64,000 nt of DNA from Nostoc sp. LPT (GCF_017115165.1 NZ_JABXKF010000130.1:124001-188000); one strand, 5' to 3'; counted from the first letter of the stretch, positions 18,180-27,703 are shown. Translations and numbers: made by a program. Notes: generated from the sequence alone by a model not told the origin.

Positions 18180-18689
18180 CAAAATTATTACTAATTTAAA
18201 TTGGAAGTAAGTCTGCGTTAGAAAAATCAAGCGCTCTGAGGAAATGTAAAATCAGCGAACAGCTTATAAATCAGTGATTTCACAGTTTTTACAAAACTAA
18301 ACCTACATCAGTTTTATCGTGCTGACCTGTTTATATTTACCCCTAATAATATAGCGTTTTTCAGTCGCATGAAGTACACAAAACCCTTATCTAGCAAGAG
18401 CTTTAGTCTGGAATAGTATATTTCATCAAAAGAGTAAACGCTATAACTCTTTGCCATTAGTTATTTAACAAAAAAATTGCTCGGAGTTATTCAAATTATT
18501 AAAACAGCTAATATAGTGAAATCAGCGGGAAACATATATGAAATTTTGGTGATTTTTACTGATAAACACCCTGTAAGCCTAGACGAAATATACGTTGGGC
18601 GAGTAATATAACCAACTTCATAATCCTTGTGTTAAAAAATGCAGGACACTCAAGCCAAACCATCTCCTTACTAGCTTTACAGTTCAAGT
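18180..18689. other. Intergenic region between mtnA and the NOS gene
   Basis: 510 bases between divergent genes; must hold both promoters. Includes the MITE-like element 18350-18445. The part from about 18200 to 18510 is partly repeated upstream of the mtnA fragment at 32220, with a gap of roughly 100-130 bases. No clear ribosome binding site precedes the NOS ATG. Confidence 0.6.
18350..18445. mobile_element. MITE-like element, ~96 bp (copy 1)
   Basis: Ends tatagcgttt (18350-18359) and aaacgctata (18436-18445) are exact inverted repeats. The interior (cgcatgaagtacacaaaacc, aagagctttagtct) recurs in the copy at 32279-32373, where the arms also match. The element therefore predates the duplication or was carried by it. 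Confidence 0.6.
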
Positions 18690-21600
18690 ATGAATCACGA
18701 TCAGCGAGTTATTCACTTAACAGAGTTATCTGTTACTGATTTTCCAGTTTCCAAAGACTACAAGTATAAATGCCGTGTGCAGGTGATTTCTAATGAGGGA
18801 CAACCTTTATTGCACAAGGATCTTTTTACCAGGATGCAGCCAAGCTGGTTGGTAGATTTGAAAAACCAGGGAGACTGCACGATCGCCATTACTCTATGCT
18901 ATCGACAAGGCGATATCAGCCACCTATGGCAGGATGCTGGAACAGTAAGTTTTGCTACTCAGGATTGTCTGAATGGACAGACCAGTGCCGAGATAGAATT
19001 GCCTATTTTAACCTGGAATGTGGCACCCCAGTTGAAGCTGAAAACTCGCTTGACACAAAGTGCAAGTGAAGCAAGTAGTAGCACACTGACGCTGTTTGGT
19101 AATCAAAACGGTAATCGTCGCTTTCATACCCAACAAGCTCAAGTAACAGAGATAAAGGTTGAGATTCCAGAAGCCATACTTTTGACACCGCCAGAAGAAG
19201 TAATTGTCAAGGACGTGTGGAATAAACTGCGATCGTGGAAAGAATTGCAAATGGAAAAGTTCCTGAAGCGTTTATTGCTAGAGGAACCGGAATTGGAGTA
19301 TGTTTTTGGGGAAGCGATCAACAGCATCAGCGATTACTTCTATGAGTTGCTCGACTTTTGTATCCATCAACTTCAGCCATACACCCAAAACGTAATCGCA
19401 GAATCCCTAACAGGTGTGCCACCAGAAAAAGGAGATGGCTTAGACACAGTTGAAGATTACGGGGCACTGTTTGCCGATATCGGGATGCGTCCCCATCACT
19501 GGTTGAAAGCGCGGCAAGTGTGGATGTGGATGCTGCCATCAATTCCTTACTTGGAAGAGTACGATCGCCAGGATTTGGCAAAAGGAACCAACTCCGCTCT
19601 CTACCGCTTCTTCAACACCCAGATAATTATACCGATGGTGTCAGCCATCCGTCGCTACGAGTCAGCACTGCCACCAGAAATGCTGCAAGAGATGGCGAAT
19701 TCCTGGGAGGTGTTCAGCCAGAACAAGCAGCAGATGGGCATGGAGTTTTATCAAATTTTGTTTGAAAAATATCCTTTCGTGCTGCCGATTTTTGGACGGG
19801 CAGATATGGATTATCTGTCTCTCCACTTGTTCCAAGCATTAGAATTTCTGATTCGTTGCTTGAAAAGTGGCAGCAGCGATCAGTTGCTCCAAGAACTGCG
19901 TGTCTTGGGTCAGTTTCACGGTAGTATCGGGGTGCCATCATGTGCTTATCCTGCGATTGCAGACAGTATGTTTACGCTGTTTGAAAAGTATTTGCCAAAT
20001 TTCACTCCAGAGGTGCGGCAGGCATGGCAAACGTTGTTCAATCGCGTTACCAATGTGATGAAATTGCCGATGGTGAATGAGGAGCGATTGCTCAAAAAAG
20101 CAAAGCAGTTCCTAGACACAATAGCCAGCGAGCAATTATGGGAACCGGAGGATAAGGCCCGGCGTTGGGTAGAAATTCAACAAGAAGTAAAAGCAACAGG
20201 CATTTACACCCACACCTATGAGGAACTCGCCTATGGGGCGCAGTTGGCTTGGCGCAATGCCTCTAAGTGTATCGCTCGGATTCAGTGGAATAATATGGTA
20301 GTGCGGGATCGCCGCCACATCACTGACCCCGATGAGATGTTTCAGGAGCTAGAAGAACACCTGCGGTTTGCTACCAACGGCGGCAATATCCAAATCACCA
20401 TGACCGTTTTCCGTCCCAAGCAGCCGAAAGAACGTTGGGGGCCGCGCATTTGGAATCCGCAGCTAATTCGGTATGCGGCATACGAAGAGGAAAATGGGAA
20501 TGTAATCGGCGATCGCGCTAATCTCGAACTGACCAAAGCGATTATCAAACTGGGCTGGCAACCGACCAAACCTTGTACACCCTATGATATCTTGCCCCTG
20601 GTCATTGAAGCTGCCGGGATGGAGCCAAAGTTCTACGAGTTTAATCATGGTGAGGTGTTGGAAGTCGAGATAGAGCATCCCACGATTCCAGAATTCAAAT
20701 CGCTGGGTTTGCGTTGGTATGGCGTCCCTGCCATCAGCAACTTCCGCATGGATATTGGTGGCATCACCTACTGCTGCCTCCCCTTCAATGGCTGGTATAT
20801 GGGTACGGAAATTGCTAGGGATTTTCTGGAAGACTGGCGCTATGACAAAATGGAGGAAATCGCCAAAGTACTCAACCTGGATATTAGTTCAGAACAAACC
20901 CTGTGGCGCGATCGCGTCGCTTTGGAACTCAATGTCGCCATCCTGCACTCCTTCCAGAAAGCCAAGGTGACAATGGTAGATCACCAGTCTGCCTCTCGTC
21001 AGTACCTCGCTCATGACCTCCGCGAAAAGAGAGCAGGGCGGGAGTGTCCGGCTGATTGGAGTTGGATTGTGCCGCCAGCCGGAGGTAGTGCCTGTCCAGT
21101 TTGGCATCATTCAACCCGCGATTTTTATCTAGAGCCAGCCTATCATCATAGTCCTGATCGCTGGGCAGTTGAAGACGGCATCGACTTGGCAAAATTCGTG
21201 AGCGTTGCTGACGAAGACGATCACAAACAAGACCGCATCTTAATTCTCTATGCCTCAGAGACAGGTACGGCTGAAGGCTTGGCGCGCAAAGCTGCTCGTC
21301 AACTGCAACGCTACCGTCCCAAAGTCATGTCACTCGATGAATACAACGTCGATACCTTGACATCAGAAAAGCTGTTGCTCGTTGTTACATCCACCTTTGG
21401 CAATGGCGAAATGCCTGGAAACGGTAAGCGGTTCCTCAAGTCGTTGAAGCAACAACCTGTAGGCTCCCTCAATACCTTAAACTATTCTGTCCTGGGGATT
21501 GGCAGCACCGTTTACGAACATTTTTGTGCTGCTGGGATTGCTGTAGATAAGGTCTTAGCCCGGTTGGGAGCAAACTGCATCGTCCTGCTTCACAAAGGTG

Positions 21601-23120
21601 ATGAAATTAAGGGACAGGCGGATACTTTCAAAGAATGGCTGGGACTGATCTCGCGTGTACTGGGTGAAGATGTTACCTCTGGCGATGCGACAACAAAAGC
21701 CGCTCCTCAACTAAATATCACCTTCTTGAATCAAGCAGAAGTAGCAAATTTAATCCCTGTAGAAGTAAGTAACGAACGCGGCATCGCAGTCCCGATTGTC
21801 AGCAATCAGGAACTCCTTCAAGAAGTGATTCCTGGCAGTCGTTCTACTCGCTTGATCGCTTTTGATCTCTGCAAAAGTGACCTGCACTATGAAACAGGTG
21901 ATCACGTTGCTGTCTATCCCTGCAATTCACCTGAACTTGTCAACCGTCTATGCGATCGCCTTTCGCTAAACCCAGACACCTACTTCAGAGCTAGTTATCA
22001 GACACCAGATGGCACTGAAGTAGAAGATGAACCTCCTATTACTGTGCCGATAACCGTCGGTCAAGTCCTCTTTGAAGAACTCGATCTGACTTTGCGAGAA
22101 CCGTTCAATGATCTTTTAGTCTACTTGCAATCCGTGGCAGAAAATCCGCAAGAGAAACATCGCTTAGAAACATGGCTGGAAATTCTTCAGCAGGGGAACG
22201 ACTACCCTGACAGCATTACGTTCAAGAAAAGCATCACTGACAACTTGATGAGCGTTGCCGATCTGTTCGATGAGTTTCCCTCAGCACAGATCACATTAGC
22301 AGCTTTACTTGAGTTACTGCCTAAGCAAAAGCCCCGCCTCTACTCCATTTCTTCCTCTTCCCTGCTCCATCCCCAACAAATTCAAATCACTGTTGGGGTG
22401 TTGCAAGTTAGCACTGATACAGGCAAAATCCGTCAGGGACTCTGCTCCAACTACTTAGCTGGACTGAAATCTGGGGCAATGGTTCGCATTAGTGTTCGCA
22501 CTTCTACTTTCCGTCCTCCTAGCGATCCCGATGCAATCATGCTGATGGTAGGCCCTGGAACTGGTGTCTCCCCCCTGATTGCTTTTCTCCAACACCGACA
22601 AGCTCTGTTGCAACAAGGACAAGCATTAAGCGATGCTTGCCTGTATTTTGGCTGCCGCAACCAGAATGATTTCCTCTATCAGCAGCAATTGCAAACGTGG
22701 CTGAATCAAGGTGTGCTTTCTGGGTTAGAGGTAGCATTTTCGCGCCAAGGTGAGCAAAAGATGTATGTCCAAACCCTGATGCAGCAAAAGCCCCAGGACA
22801 TCTGGAAACTGCTCAGTCATCCTCAGTGTCACTATTACGTGTGTGGTGATGCCAAGATGGCGGATGATGTGTTTGAAGTGTTGCTAGCGATCGCCAAAAC
22901 TGAAGGTAATTTATCACATTTTGAAGCTGTTCAGTTCTTTGAGCAAATGAAGCAACAAAAGCGTTTTTCCAACGACGTTTGGGGCGTAACGCTGAACTAC
23001 AAACAAGCGATCAAACAGGTACAAAAAGATAACTACTCCAAAGCCGAACGCTGGCTGAATCGGGTGCAACATCCTGATAGTCAAGTATCCTTGCCAGAGG
23101 CGCAACCATTAAGTGTCTGA
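18690..23120 (+). CDS. nos: Globin-linked nitric oxide synthase with fused reductase
   Basis: 1476 residues; makes NO (or onward nitrate) from L-arginine, O2 and NADPH. Order of parts: N-terminal beta-rich region (1-~160); a globin-like helical region (~170-325, His269/270); a clearer globin domain (~345-460, proximal His410 in LGQFHGSIGV); NOS oxygenase (~485-825) with heme-thiolate Cys527 in WRNASKC and the arginine-binding Glu707 in GWYMGTE; FMN flavodoxin domain (~850-990, YASETGTAEG); FAD and NADPH domains to ~1440 (RLYSISSS, GPGTGVSPLIAFL). The ~25-residue linker between heme and FMN parts has no calmodulin-type basic helix. Matches the layout of the Synechococcus PCC 7335 enzyme. Transcribed alone; a decayed tail of a second copy is at 32422-32489. 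Confidence 0.95.
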   Translation: MNHDQRVIHLTELSVTDFPVSKDYKYKCRVQVISNEGQPLLHKDLFTRMQPSWLVDLKNQGDCTIAITLCYRQGDISHLWQDAGTVSFATQDCLNGQTSAEIELPILTWNVAPQLKLKTRLTQSASEASSSTLTLFGNQNGNRRFHTQQAQVTEIKVEIPEAILLTPPEEVIVKDVWNKLRSWKELQMEKFLKRLLLEEPELEYVFGEAINSISDYFYELLDFCIHQLQPYTQNVIAESLTGVPPEKGDGLDTVEDYGALFADIGMRPHHWLKARQVWMWMLPSIPYLEEYDRQDLAKGTNSALYRFFNTQIIIPMVSAIRRYESALPPEMLQEMANSWEVFSQNKQQMGMEFYQILFEKYPFVLPIFGRADMDYLSLHLFQALEFLIRCLKSGSSDQLLQELRVLGQFHGSIGVPSCAYPAIADSMFTLFEKYLPNFTPEVRQAWQTLFNRVTNVMKLPMVNEERLLKKAKQFLDTIASEQLWEPEDKARRWVEIQQEVKATGIYTHTYEELAYGAQLAWRNASKCIARIQWNNMVVRDRRHITDPDEMFQELEEHLRFATNGGNIQITMTVFRPKQPKERWGPRIWNPQLIRYAAYEEENGNVIGDRANLELTKAIIKLGWQPTKPCTPYDILPLVIEAAGMEPKFYEFNHGEVLEVEIEHPTIPEFKSLGLRWYGVPAISNFRMDIGGITYCCLPFNGWYMGTEIARDFLEDWRYDKMEEIAKVLNLDISSEQTLWRDRVALELNVAILHSFQKAKVTMVDHQSASRQYLAHDLREKRAGRECPADWSWIVPPAGGSACPVWHHSTRDFYLEPAYHHSPDRWAVEDGIDLAKFVSVADEDDHKQDRILILYASETGTAEGLARKAARQLQRYRPKVMSLDEYNVDTLTSEKLLLVVTSTFGNGEMPGNGKRFLKSLKQQPVGSLNTLNYSVLGIGSTVYEHFCAAGIAVDKVLARLGANCIVLLHKGDEIKGQADTFKEWLGLISRVLGEDVTSGDATTKAAPQLNITFLNQAEVANLIPVEVSNERGIAVPIVSNQELLQEVIPGSRSTRLIAFDLCKSDLHYETGDHVAVYPCNSPELVNRLCDRLSLNPDTYFRASYQTPDGTEVEDEPPITVPITVGQVLFEELDLTLREPFNDLLVYLQSVAENPQEKHRLETWLEILQQGNDYPDSITFKKSITDNLMSVADLFDEFPSAQITLAALLELLPKQKPRLYSISSSSLLHPQQIQITVGVLQVSTDTGKIRQGLCSNYLAGLKSGAMVRISVRTSTFRPPSDPDAIMLMVGPGTGVSPLIAFLQHRQALLQQGQALSDACLYFGCRNQNDFLYQQQLQTWLNQGVLSGLEVAFSRQGEQKMYVQTLMQQKPQDIWKLLSHPQCHYYVCGDAKMADDVFEVLLAIAKTEGNLSHFEAVQFFEQMKQQKRFSNDVWGVTLNYKQAIKQVQKDNYSKAERWLNRVQHPDSQVSLPEAQPLSV

Positions 23121-23385
23121 ATCTATAGCAAGGGACTGGGGACTAAGGACTGGGGACTGGGTGAAAAGCCTTTTTGTATCTAAGTTTTATCATTTGTTAA
23201 TGTCCTAACCACTTTGGCTGTTGCTATAGATATTTATAGTCACAGCAGAAATGTTGACAGTCCCACGGTTATGAAACTGAGACAATGCCATAGTTTCATA
23301 GCCGTGGGATTCTTGCTTCACAAGGATTCCAATGAATTTACCCTCAACAACTATCGTCAGTTTTTCTCAAATCAGTGACTAGAAA
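23121..23385. other. Gap after the NOS gene
   Basis: Holds ggactggggact tandem units (23129-23162), a strong hairpin (listed separately) and no coding frame. It ends where the mtnA fragment begins, at a GCGATCGC site. Confidence 0.6.
23261..23309. repeat. Strong hairpin, 18-bp arms
   Basis: tcccacggttatgaaact (23261-23278) pairs with agtttcatagccgtggga (23292-23309) with one G-T pair; loop of 13. No T tract follows, so it is more likely a mobile-element end or folded repeat than a terminator for NOS. Confidence 0.65.
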
Positions 23386-23615
23386 TAGCGATCGCTTGTT
23401 TCGATTTCCCTTGCACCAACATACATTCCATAAGCCGCAGCCACATCAATTGCAGGCGCACCTCGGACAATCATAGTTTTAATCGCCCGCGCCATATCTT
23501 CACTGCGGCGAATTTCTACAAATGTATATTCGTTGGGTAGACGAGTTTGATCGATTAGTGACACTGAGTCATTATGCCAAATAACAGGATAAACCTGGTT
23601 TGTGGAAGGTGTCAT
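23386..23615 (-). pseudogene. mtnA: mtnA 5' fragment (copy 2)
   Basis: Codes for the first ~77 residues of MtnA (MTPSTNQVYPVIWHND ... REIETSDR) and then leaves homology exactly at GCGATCGC, reaching a stop two codons later. About 85-90 per cent identical in protein to the intact copy, with one change in the conserved loop (APAIDVAAAYG, G to D). No catalytic parts remain. Upstream DNA (23616 onward) does not resemble the region upstream of intact mtnA. Confidence 0.92.
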
Positions 23616-24012
23616 AGCAATAGGTTGTTAGTAAATAAGCAACATTTTTTACTTTAATGCATACTGATAATTTTATTTTAAAAACCAAATTTCATTAACT
23701 ACAGCATTTTCTACCTTAATTAAGTAACTTATTTAATTTTAAGTACACATAGAATATGCAGTAAAAAGATTAAAAAGGATTTTCTTAACCAAAATTTTTA
23801 CTCATTTTGAAAGGCTAGTTATGATATTTATGTATTGACAAAATGTTAGTTTTATGCAAAAACATTTGAAATATCTTAATTCCAGGTTAAATATATGATA
23901 TTTATGTAATTACTTTATTTTCAATAAAGTGCTTTAATAAATAAAATCAGTGAACTATTATCTAAAACTAGGTTTTAATTTTTTATATTGAAAATTATTA
24001 TCCTTTTTAATT
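23616..24012. other. Very AT-rich gap before the vWA gene
   Basis: About 400 bases, mostly A and T, clearly poorer in G+C than the neighbouring NOS gene, with several ttaattttaa-type runs. No gene. It probably contains the promoter of the vWA-fibre operon and marks a change in base composition at the edge of a foreign segment. Confidence 0.6.
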
Positions 24013-24738
24013 ATGAAATTATTTAGTTTATTTCAAAAGAAAAAAAAGGAACCAAGTATGAATAAACAAGCAAGTTCTATACCTGCTGTTGATTTAGTGA
24101 TAGTAATCGATACTAGTCCTTCGATGAAAGATGAAGCCCAGAGTTTGAGTGATGGTGCTCAAGAAGCGATCGCTAAAGCTAAATCTAGTTGTCCATCAGA
24201 TTTAAAAGTAGTTTGGTTAGGGATAGAAGGTACTTGGAAAGGGACAAAGTTTGACCAAACTATCAGAAATTATCTAACTCAAAAGGCTAAGGTGTCTGAA
24301 TCCAAACTCCGAGGTAGAAAAAGAGGAGAATTAAAGTCAGCAGGAGCGCAAGAAGATGCAGCGCGTGCCATTGAAGATATCTCAGAATACTTTAATTGGC
24401 GTGAAGGTGCAGCACGAGCTATCTTTTATCTCGGCGATGAAGCGCTTGAAGGTGGTGGAGATAAAACAGAGCAAAAGGATATTGCAGCGGCTAATTTAGC
24501 TATCCAAAAAGCCCAAACAGCAGGAGTTACTGTTCACACCTATTTTGGAACTTCCAAGAGCAAGTATCAAGCAGATATCAAAACTGAATACGCTAGAATT
24601 GCAACCTCAACAGGTGGACAATCTTTTATAGATAAAGATGCTATTAGTGGTTTTAGTGCAGTCTTAGAAAAAGTTATCTGTGGTAGTCGCACAGCTAAAA
24701 CAATTAAGCTTAAACCAATGGATATAATGATAGTTTGA
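24013..24738 (+). CDS. von Willebrand factor A-domain protein
   Basis: 241 residues. The vWA fold is shown by VDLVIVIDTSPSM with a complete metal-ion site D33-x-S35-x-S37, the later ARAIFYLGDEALEGGG strand and loop, and VTVHTYFG. A short Lys-rich N-terminus and no signal peptide suggest a cytoplasmic protein. It is translationally coupled to the next gene through a TTGA overlap, so the two products probably act together; vWA domains usually mediate metal-dependent binding to a partner. I cannot name a specific system. An internal start at 24058 (MNKQASS) is possible. Confidence 0.8.
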   Translation: MKLFSLFQKKKKEPSMNKQASSIPAVDLVIVIDTSPSMKDEAQSLSDGAQEAIAKAKSSCPSDLKVVWLGIEGTWKGTKFDQTIRNYLTQKAKVSESKLRGRKRGELKSAGAQEDAARAIEDISEYFNWREGAARAIFYLGDEALEGGGDKTEQKDIAAANLAIQKAQTAGVTVHTYFGTSKSKYQADIKTEYARIATSTGGQSFIDKDAISGFSAVLEKVICGSRTAKTIKLKPMDIMIV

Positions 24739-27074
24739 AGTTAGAAGTAAAAAACAAAGCAGTTCTCAATGCCTTGTTTTTTGATGTCAATAATGCTGAT
24801 AATAGTGGAACAATTAATCTTTCTATTAGCAGTAATAAACCATTTTTCAGCCCTCAAACTTTAACTGTAAACAGCAAACGTAATTGTTATTTGCTTTCTG
24901 AAACAAATCTGTCTAGTCTGAAACAATCGGGTTCTAATTTTGTTGAATTAACTCCTGGAAATTATAAGATAAAAATTCGTGAAGGTAATGCCACCTACTG
25001 GTCGGATAGTAAGAAGTTTAATATAGAACCTTGGGCTTTGATTTGGGCAAAAGGCGGAAAATTTATTACAAAACTTACTGGCATCGAAGTTGAAGAAAGT
25101 TGGTTTTCATTGAATGGTCTAAAAGACGAAGTAATTTTAGAGGTCAAAGAAAAAACCACCTTATTAGGTTTATTTATTGATACCTACAAAGATGATAACG
25201 AAGGTCAAATTATTCTGGCAATAGAACCAGTAAATGCAATTGAACTGACTGAAAAGTATAAGAAACAGGAGAATAATAAGGCAACTGTTACAACAGGGTC
25301 TGTTACAAATAGTACAACCGAGACTGTTAAAAGAGGGTCTGTTACAAGTGGTACAACTGAGACTGTTACAAATATTCAAGGCTCAGGCGGATCTGTGAGT
25401 CGTGAAGCAGTAAGTGCGAACAGCTCGGTATTTACGTTCCGCTTTAACGAAGACGAATTTAAAAAGAAGTGGGAGGAGCAGTTACAGCAGATTAATGCAT
25501 CTATCAACGTCATAGATGCAGCCGATGTGACGCTGGAGGCTAAGTATTGGGATCAGCTTGAAAATTGGCTGCTGAAGAACTATGAGAAGCACTTTAAGAA
25601 TTTGGCTGTAGAAGTGGCAAAAGTCAGATTCTCAATGGATGCCTATATACAGCAGATGGAATTTAGTCTAAACCAGCATTTGCAAGGCTGGTCTGGCTAC
25701 TTAGACAAGCTTGTGGAAGATAAGATCAATGTTGAAATATCAAAGAGAATTAATCAGCAGGTTAACCAGTACGTAGACCAGACTTTTGAGCAAAGGATAC
25801 GTAACAACGTTGGATTAATTATCAATAACATTGTCAATAAGCAGGAACTCAAACAGTACATTGACCAGCATGTTGATCAGCAAATAGACCAAACCTTTGA
25901 GCAAAAGATACGCAATAACATCAACGTTATTGTCCAGAATATAGTCAATAATAATACTGAAATTAATCAGTACGTAAGCCAGCAAATCGACAACAGCTTC
26001 GAGCAAAAAATACAAAATCACATCCAAGGGATTACTCAAAACATCATCAATGATAATGATGTATTAAACCAGTACGTTGACCAACGCTTACAGCAAACTG
26101 TAAACAACACTGAAGTTAACCACAGTATTGTCAACCTTGTAACCAACAGCACTGAAATTAACGAAAAGATTGAGAACATCCGTAACGAGTGGAATGAGAC
26201 ATTTATCAGTCGGGTTACAGAGCAAGTCGATGAAGTTATCAATATAATAGGTGGCAGAGAGGCATTCATCAGATTAATTACTCAAAACACCGTCAATAAT
26301 TCTGAGATTAGTAAGTACGTAAGCCAGGAAATCGATAACAGCTTCGAGCAAAAAATACAAAATCACATCCAAGGGATTACTCAAAACATCGTCAATGATA
26401 ATGATGTATTAAACCAATACGTTGATCGTCGCTTACAGCACAATGTAACCAACAACATTGTCATTAACCAAATTTTTGATAACGCTCAATTAACCCAGAA
26501 AATTGAGAATATCTTGAACGATAATTCTCAAATACATCAGAAGATTGAGAGTGTTGTTATTAATAGTACTGAAATTAACAACAGAATTCTGAACTTCGTT
26601 GTCAACAGCACTGAAATTAACAACAAGATTAATAACGTCTACAGAGATATTGACACCAAGATTGAGAACGTCCGCAACGAATGGAATCAGACATTCATAA
26701 CTCTGGTTACACAGTATGTCGATGAAGTGATCAACATAATAGGCGATAGAGAGTCATTCAACATCCAGGTTGCAAATGTGATCAACATCAAAGTGGATGA
26801 GCTTCTCAATCAAATTCTGAGAATCAGAAACGAACTGACGGTAATCATTAACAACGCAGACAGACATCTCTATGAGTGGACTCTGGGAGAACTCATGGCA
26901 ATCAAAGGCTGCTTAACCGATCGCCAGGCTCTTGTTGAGCAGCTAGTTACTTTCAGCGCTGAACTCAGAACCAAGCTGGATAGTACGATCTGTGTAGATA
27001 TCAACACATTCAAGCCATTCAAACCTATCTCAATTAATCCTGCACAACCACAGCAGTTACCAGGAAACAAATAA
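24735..27074 (+). CDS. Asn-rich repetitive fibre-like protein
   Basis: 779 residues starting at a TTG that overlaps the vWA stop (TTGA). Residues ~1-165 look like two beta-sandwich domains (NNADNSGTINLSIS; YKDDNEGQIILAIEP), followed by a Thr/Ser/Val linker (~170-220). Residues ~340-690 are built from degenerate repeats: QYVDQTFEQRIRNN, QYVSQQIDNSFEQKIQNHIQ, VVNSTEINNKI, ENVRNEWNQTFI, rich in Asn, Ile and Gln with hydrophobics every three or four residues, as in coiled-coil or trimeric fibre shafts. The C-terminus ends in a helical region and a Pro-rich tail. I recognise no family. A shaft, scaffold or adhesin-like role is inference. Confidence 0.75.
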   Translation: MKLEVKNKAVLNALFFDVNNADNSGTINLSISSNKPFFSPQTLTVNSKRNCYLLSETNLSSLKQSGSNFVELTPGNYKIKIREGNATYWSDSKKFNIEPWALIWAKGGKFITKLTGIEVEESWFSLNGLKDEVILEVKEKTTLLGLFIDTYKDDNEGQIILAIEPVNAIELTEKYKKQENNKATVTTGSVTNSTTETVKRGSVTSGTTETVTNIQGSGGSVSREAVSANSSVFTFRFNEDEFKKKWEEQLQQINASINVIDAADVTLEAKYWDQLENWLLKNYEKHFKNLAVEVAKVRFSMDAYIQQMEFSLNQHLQGWSGYLDKLVEDKINVEISKRINQQVNQYVDQTFEQRIRNNVGLIINNIVNKQELKQYIDQHVDQQIDQTFEQKIRNNINVIVQNIVNNNTEINQYVSQQIDNSFEQKIQNHIQGITQNIINDNDVLNQYVDQRLQQTVNNTEVNHSIVNLVTNSTEINEKIENIRNEWNETFISRVTEQVDEVINIIGGREAFIRLITQNTVNNSEISKYVSQEIDNSFEQKIQNHIQGITQNIVNDNDVLNQYVDRRLQHNVTNNIVINQIFDNAQLTQKIENILNDNSQIHQKIESVVINSTEINNRILNFVVNSTEINNKINNVYRDIDTKIENVRNEWNQTFITLVTQYVDEVINIIGDRESFNIQVANVINIKVDELLNQILRIRNELTVIINNADRHLYEWTLGELMAIKGCLTDRQALVEQLVTFSAELRTKLDSTICVDINTFKPFKPISINPAQPQQLPGNK
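25971..26440. repeat. Two near-identical 125-bp direct repeats inside the fibre gene
   Basis: 25971-26095 and 26316-26440 differ at only a handful of bases, offset by 345 bp (115 codons). They encode YVSQQIDNSFEQKIQ... and YVSQEIDNSFEQKIQ.... The rest of the shaft is far more diverged, so this pair is a recent in-frame duplication or gene-conversion tract. Confidence 0.9.
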
Positions 27075-27189
27075 CTAGACTTGAGCCGCTAAAAGCTAAG
27101 TTGACGAAATTCGATGACGTAGAGGTTGCGTTATTGCATTGCTTTAACGCACTCTACTCCCATAAAGCATTTAAAGGTGAAAAAAATAA

Positions 27190-27513
27190 ATGACACAACA
27201 AATTATTTACGGCACAGTTAGTGAAGACGGAACAAAACAAACTGGACAAGGATTTGAAGTTAAATCACCGGATACGGGAACCTATGTAATTACTTTTTTA
27301 CAACCTTTTGTTGAACCTCCCAGCGTGGTAGCTACTTTGAAAGATTGGGGTGCTGATAATCAAATTATTGTTAAAGATATAACTCCAAACAAGGCGGAAG
27401 TTGCTATCTGGGATTTAGGAATTAAACAACAATCTGGCACAGGTTCTTCAGAACTCGCAGTGACGAAAGAAAAATCAGCTTTTAATTTTATTGCTATTGG
27501 TGAAGGTAGTTAA
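27190..27513 (+). CDS. Small beta-rich protein, possibly lectin-like
   Basis: 107 residues, mostly alternating hydrophobic strands: QIIYGTVSEDG, TYVITFLQPFVEPPSVVATL, AEVAIWDLG, FNFIAIGEGS. The pattern F-x-x-PF-x-x-PP-x-V resembles H-type lectin or phage receptor-binding domains, but the match is by eye and weak. No signal peptide. A ribosome binding site (aaggtg) precedes the ATG. It follows the fibre gene by 115 bases on the same strand and may bind it or a glycan. Confidence 0.6.
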   Translation: MTQQIIYGTVSEDGTKQTGQGFEVKSPDTGTYVITFLQPFVEPPSVVATLKDWGADNQIIVKDITPNKAEVAIWDLGIKQQSGTGSSELAVTKEKSAFNFIAIGEGS

Positions 27514-27540
27514 GTAGAAACATTTACCTAAAAGTGATAC

Positions 27541-27640
27541 AGCGCTCGCACGTTCATTTCTTTCTCATAAATCGCCATTATTTATCTTCAGTTGATGAAG
27601 GCGATCGCTCTCATAAAATCTTCTTTCACTTAGTTAGTAA
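27541..27640 (+). repeat. 100-bp direct repeat, copy A
   Basis: Aligns without gaps, at about 80 per cent identity by hand, to 32516-32615 in the same orientation; both end in acttagttagtaa. The two copies bracket the lipase, dioxygenase, lyase and mtnA-fragment block. Confidence 0.8.
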
Positions 27641-27703
27641 TAAATGGTTTCACAAATTAACAACATCGTTGATCTAATTACTCAAAGGCTTTGAAATAGA
27701 ACT

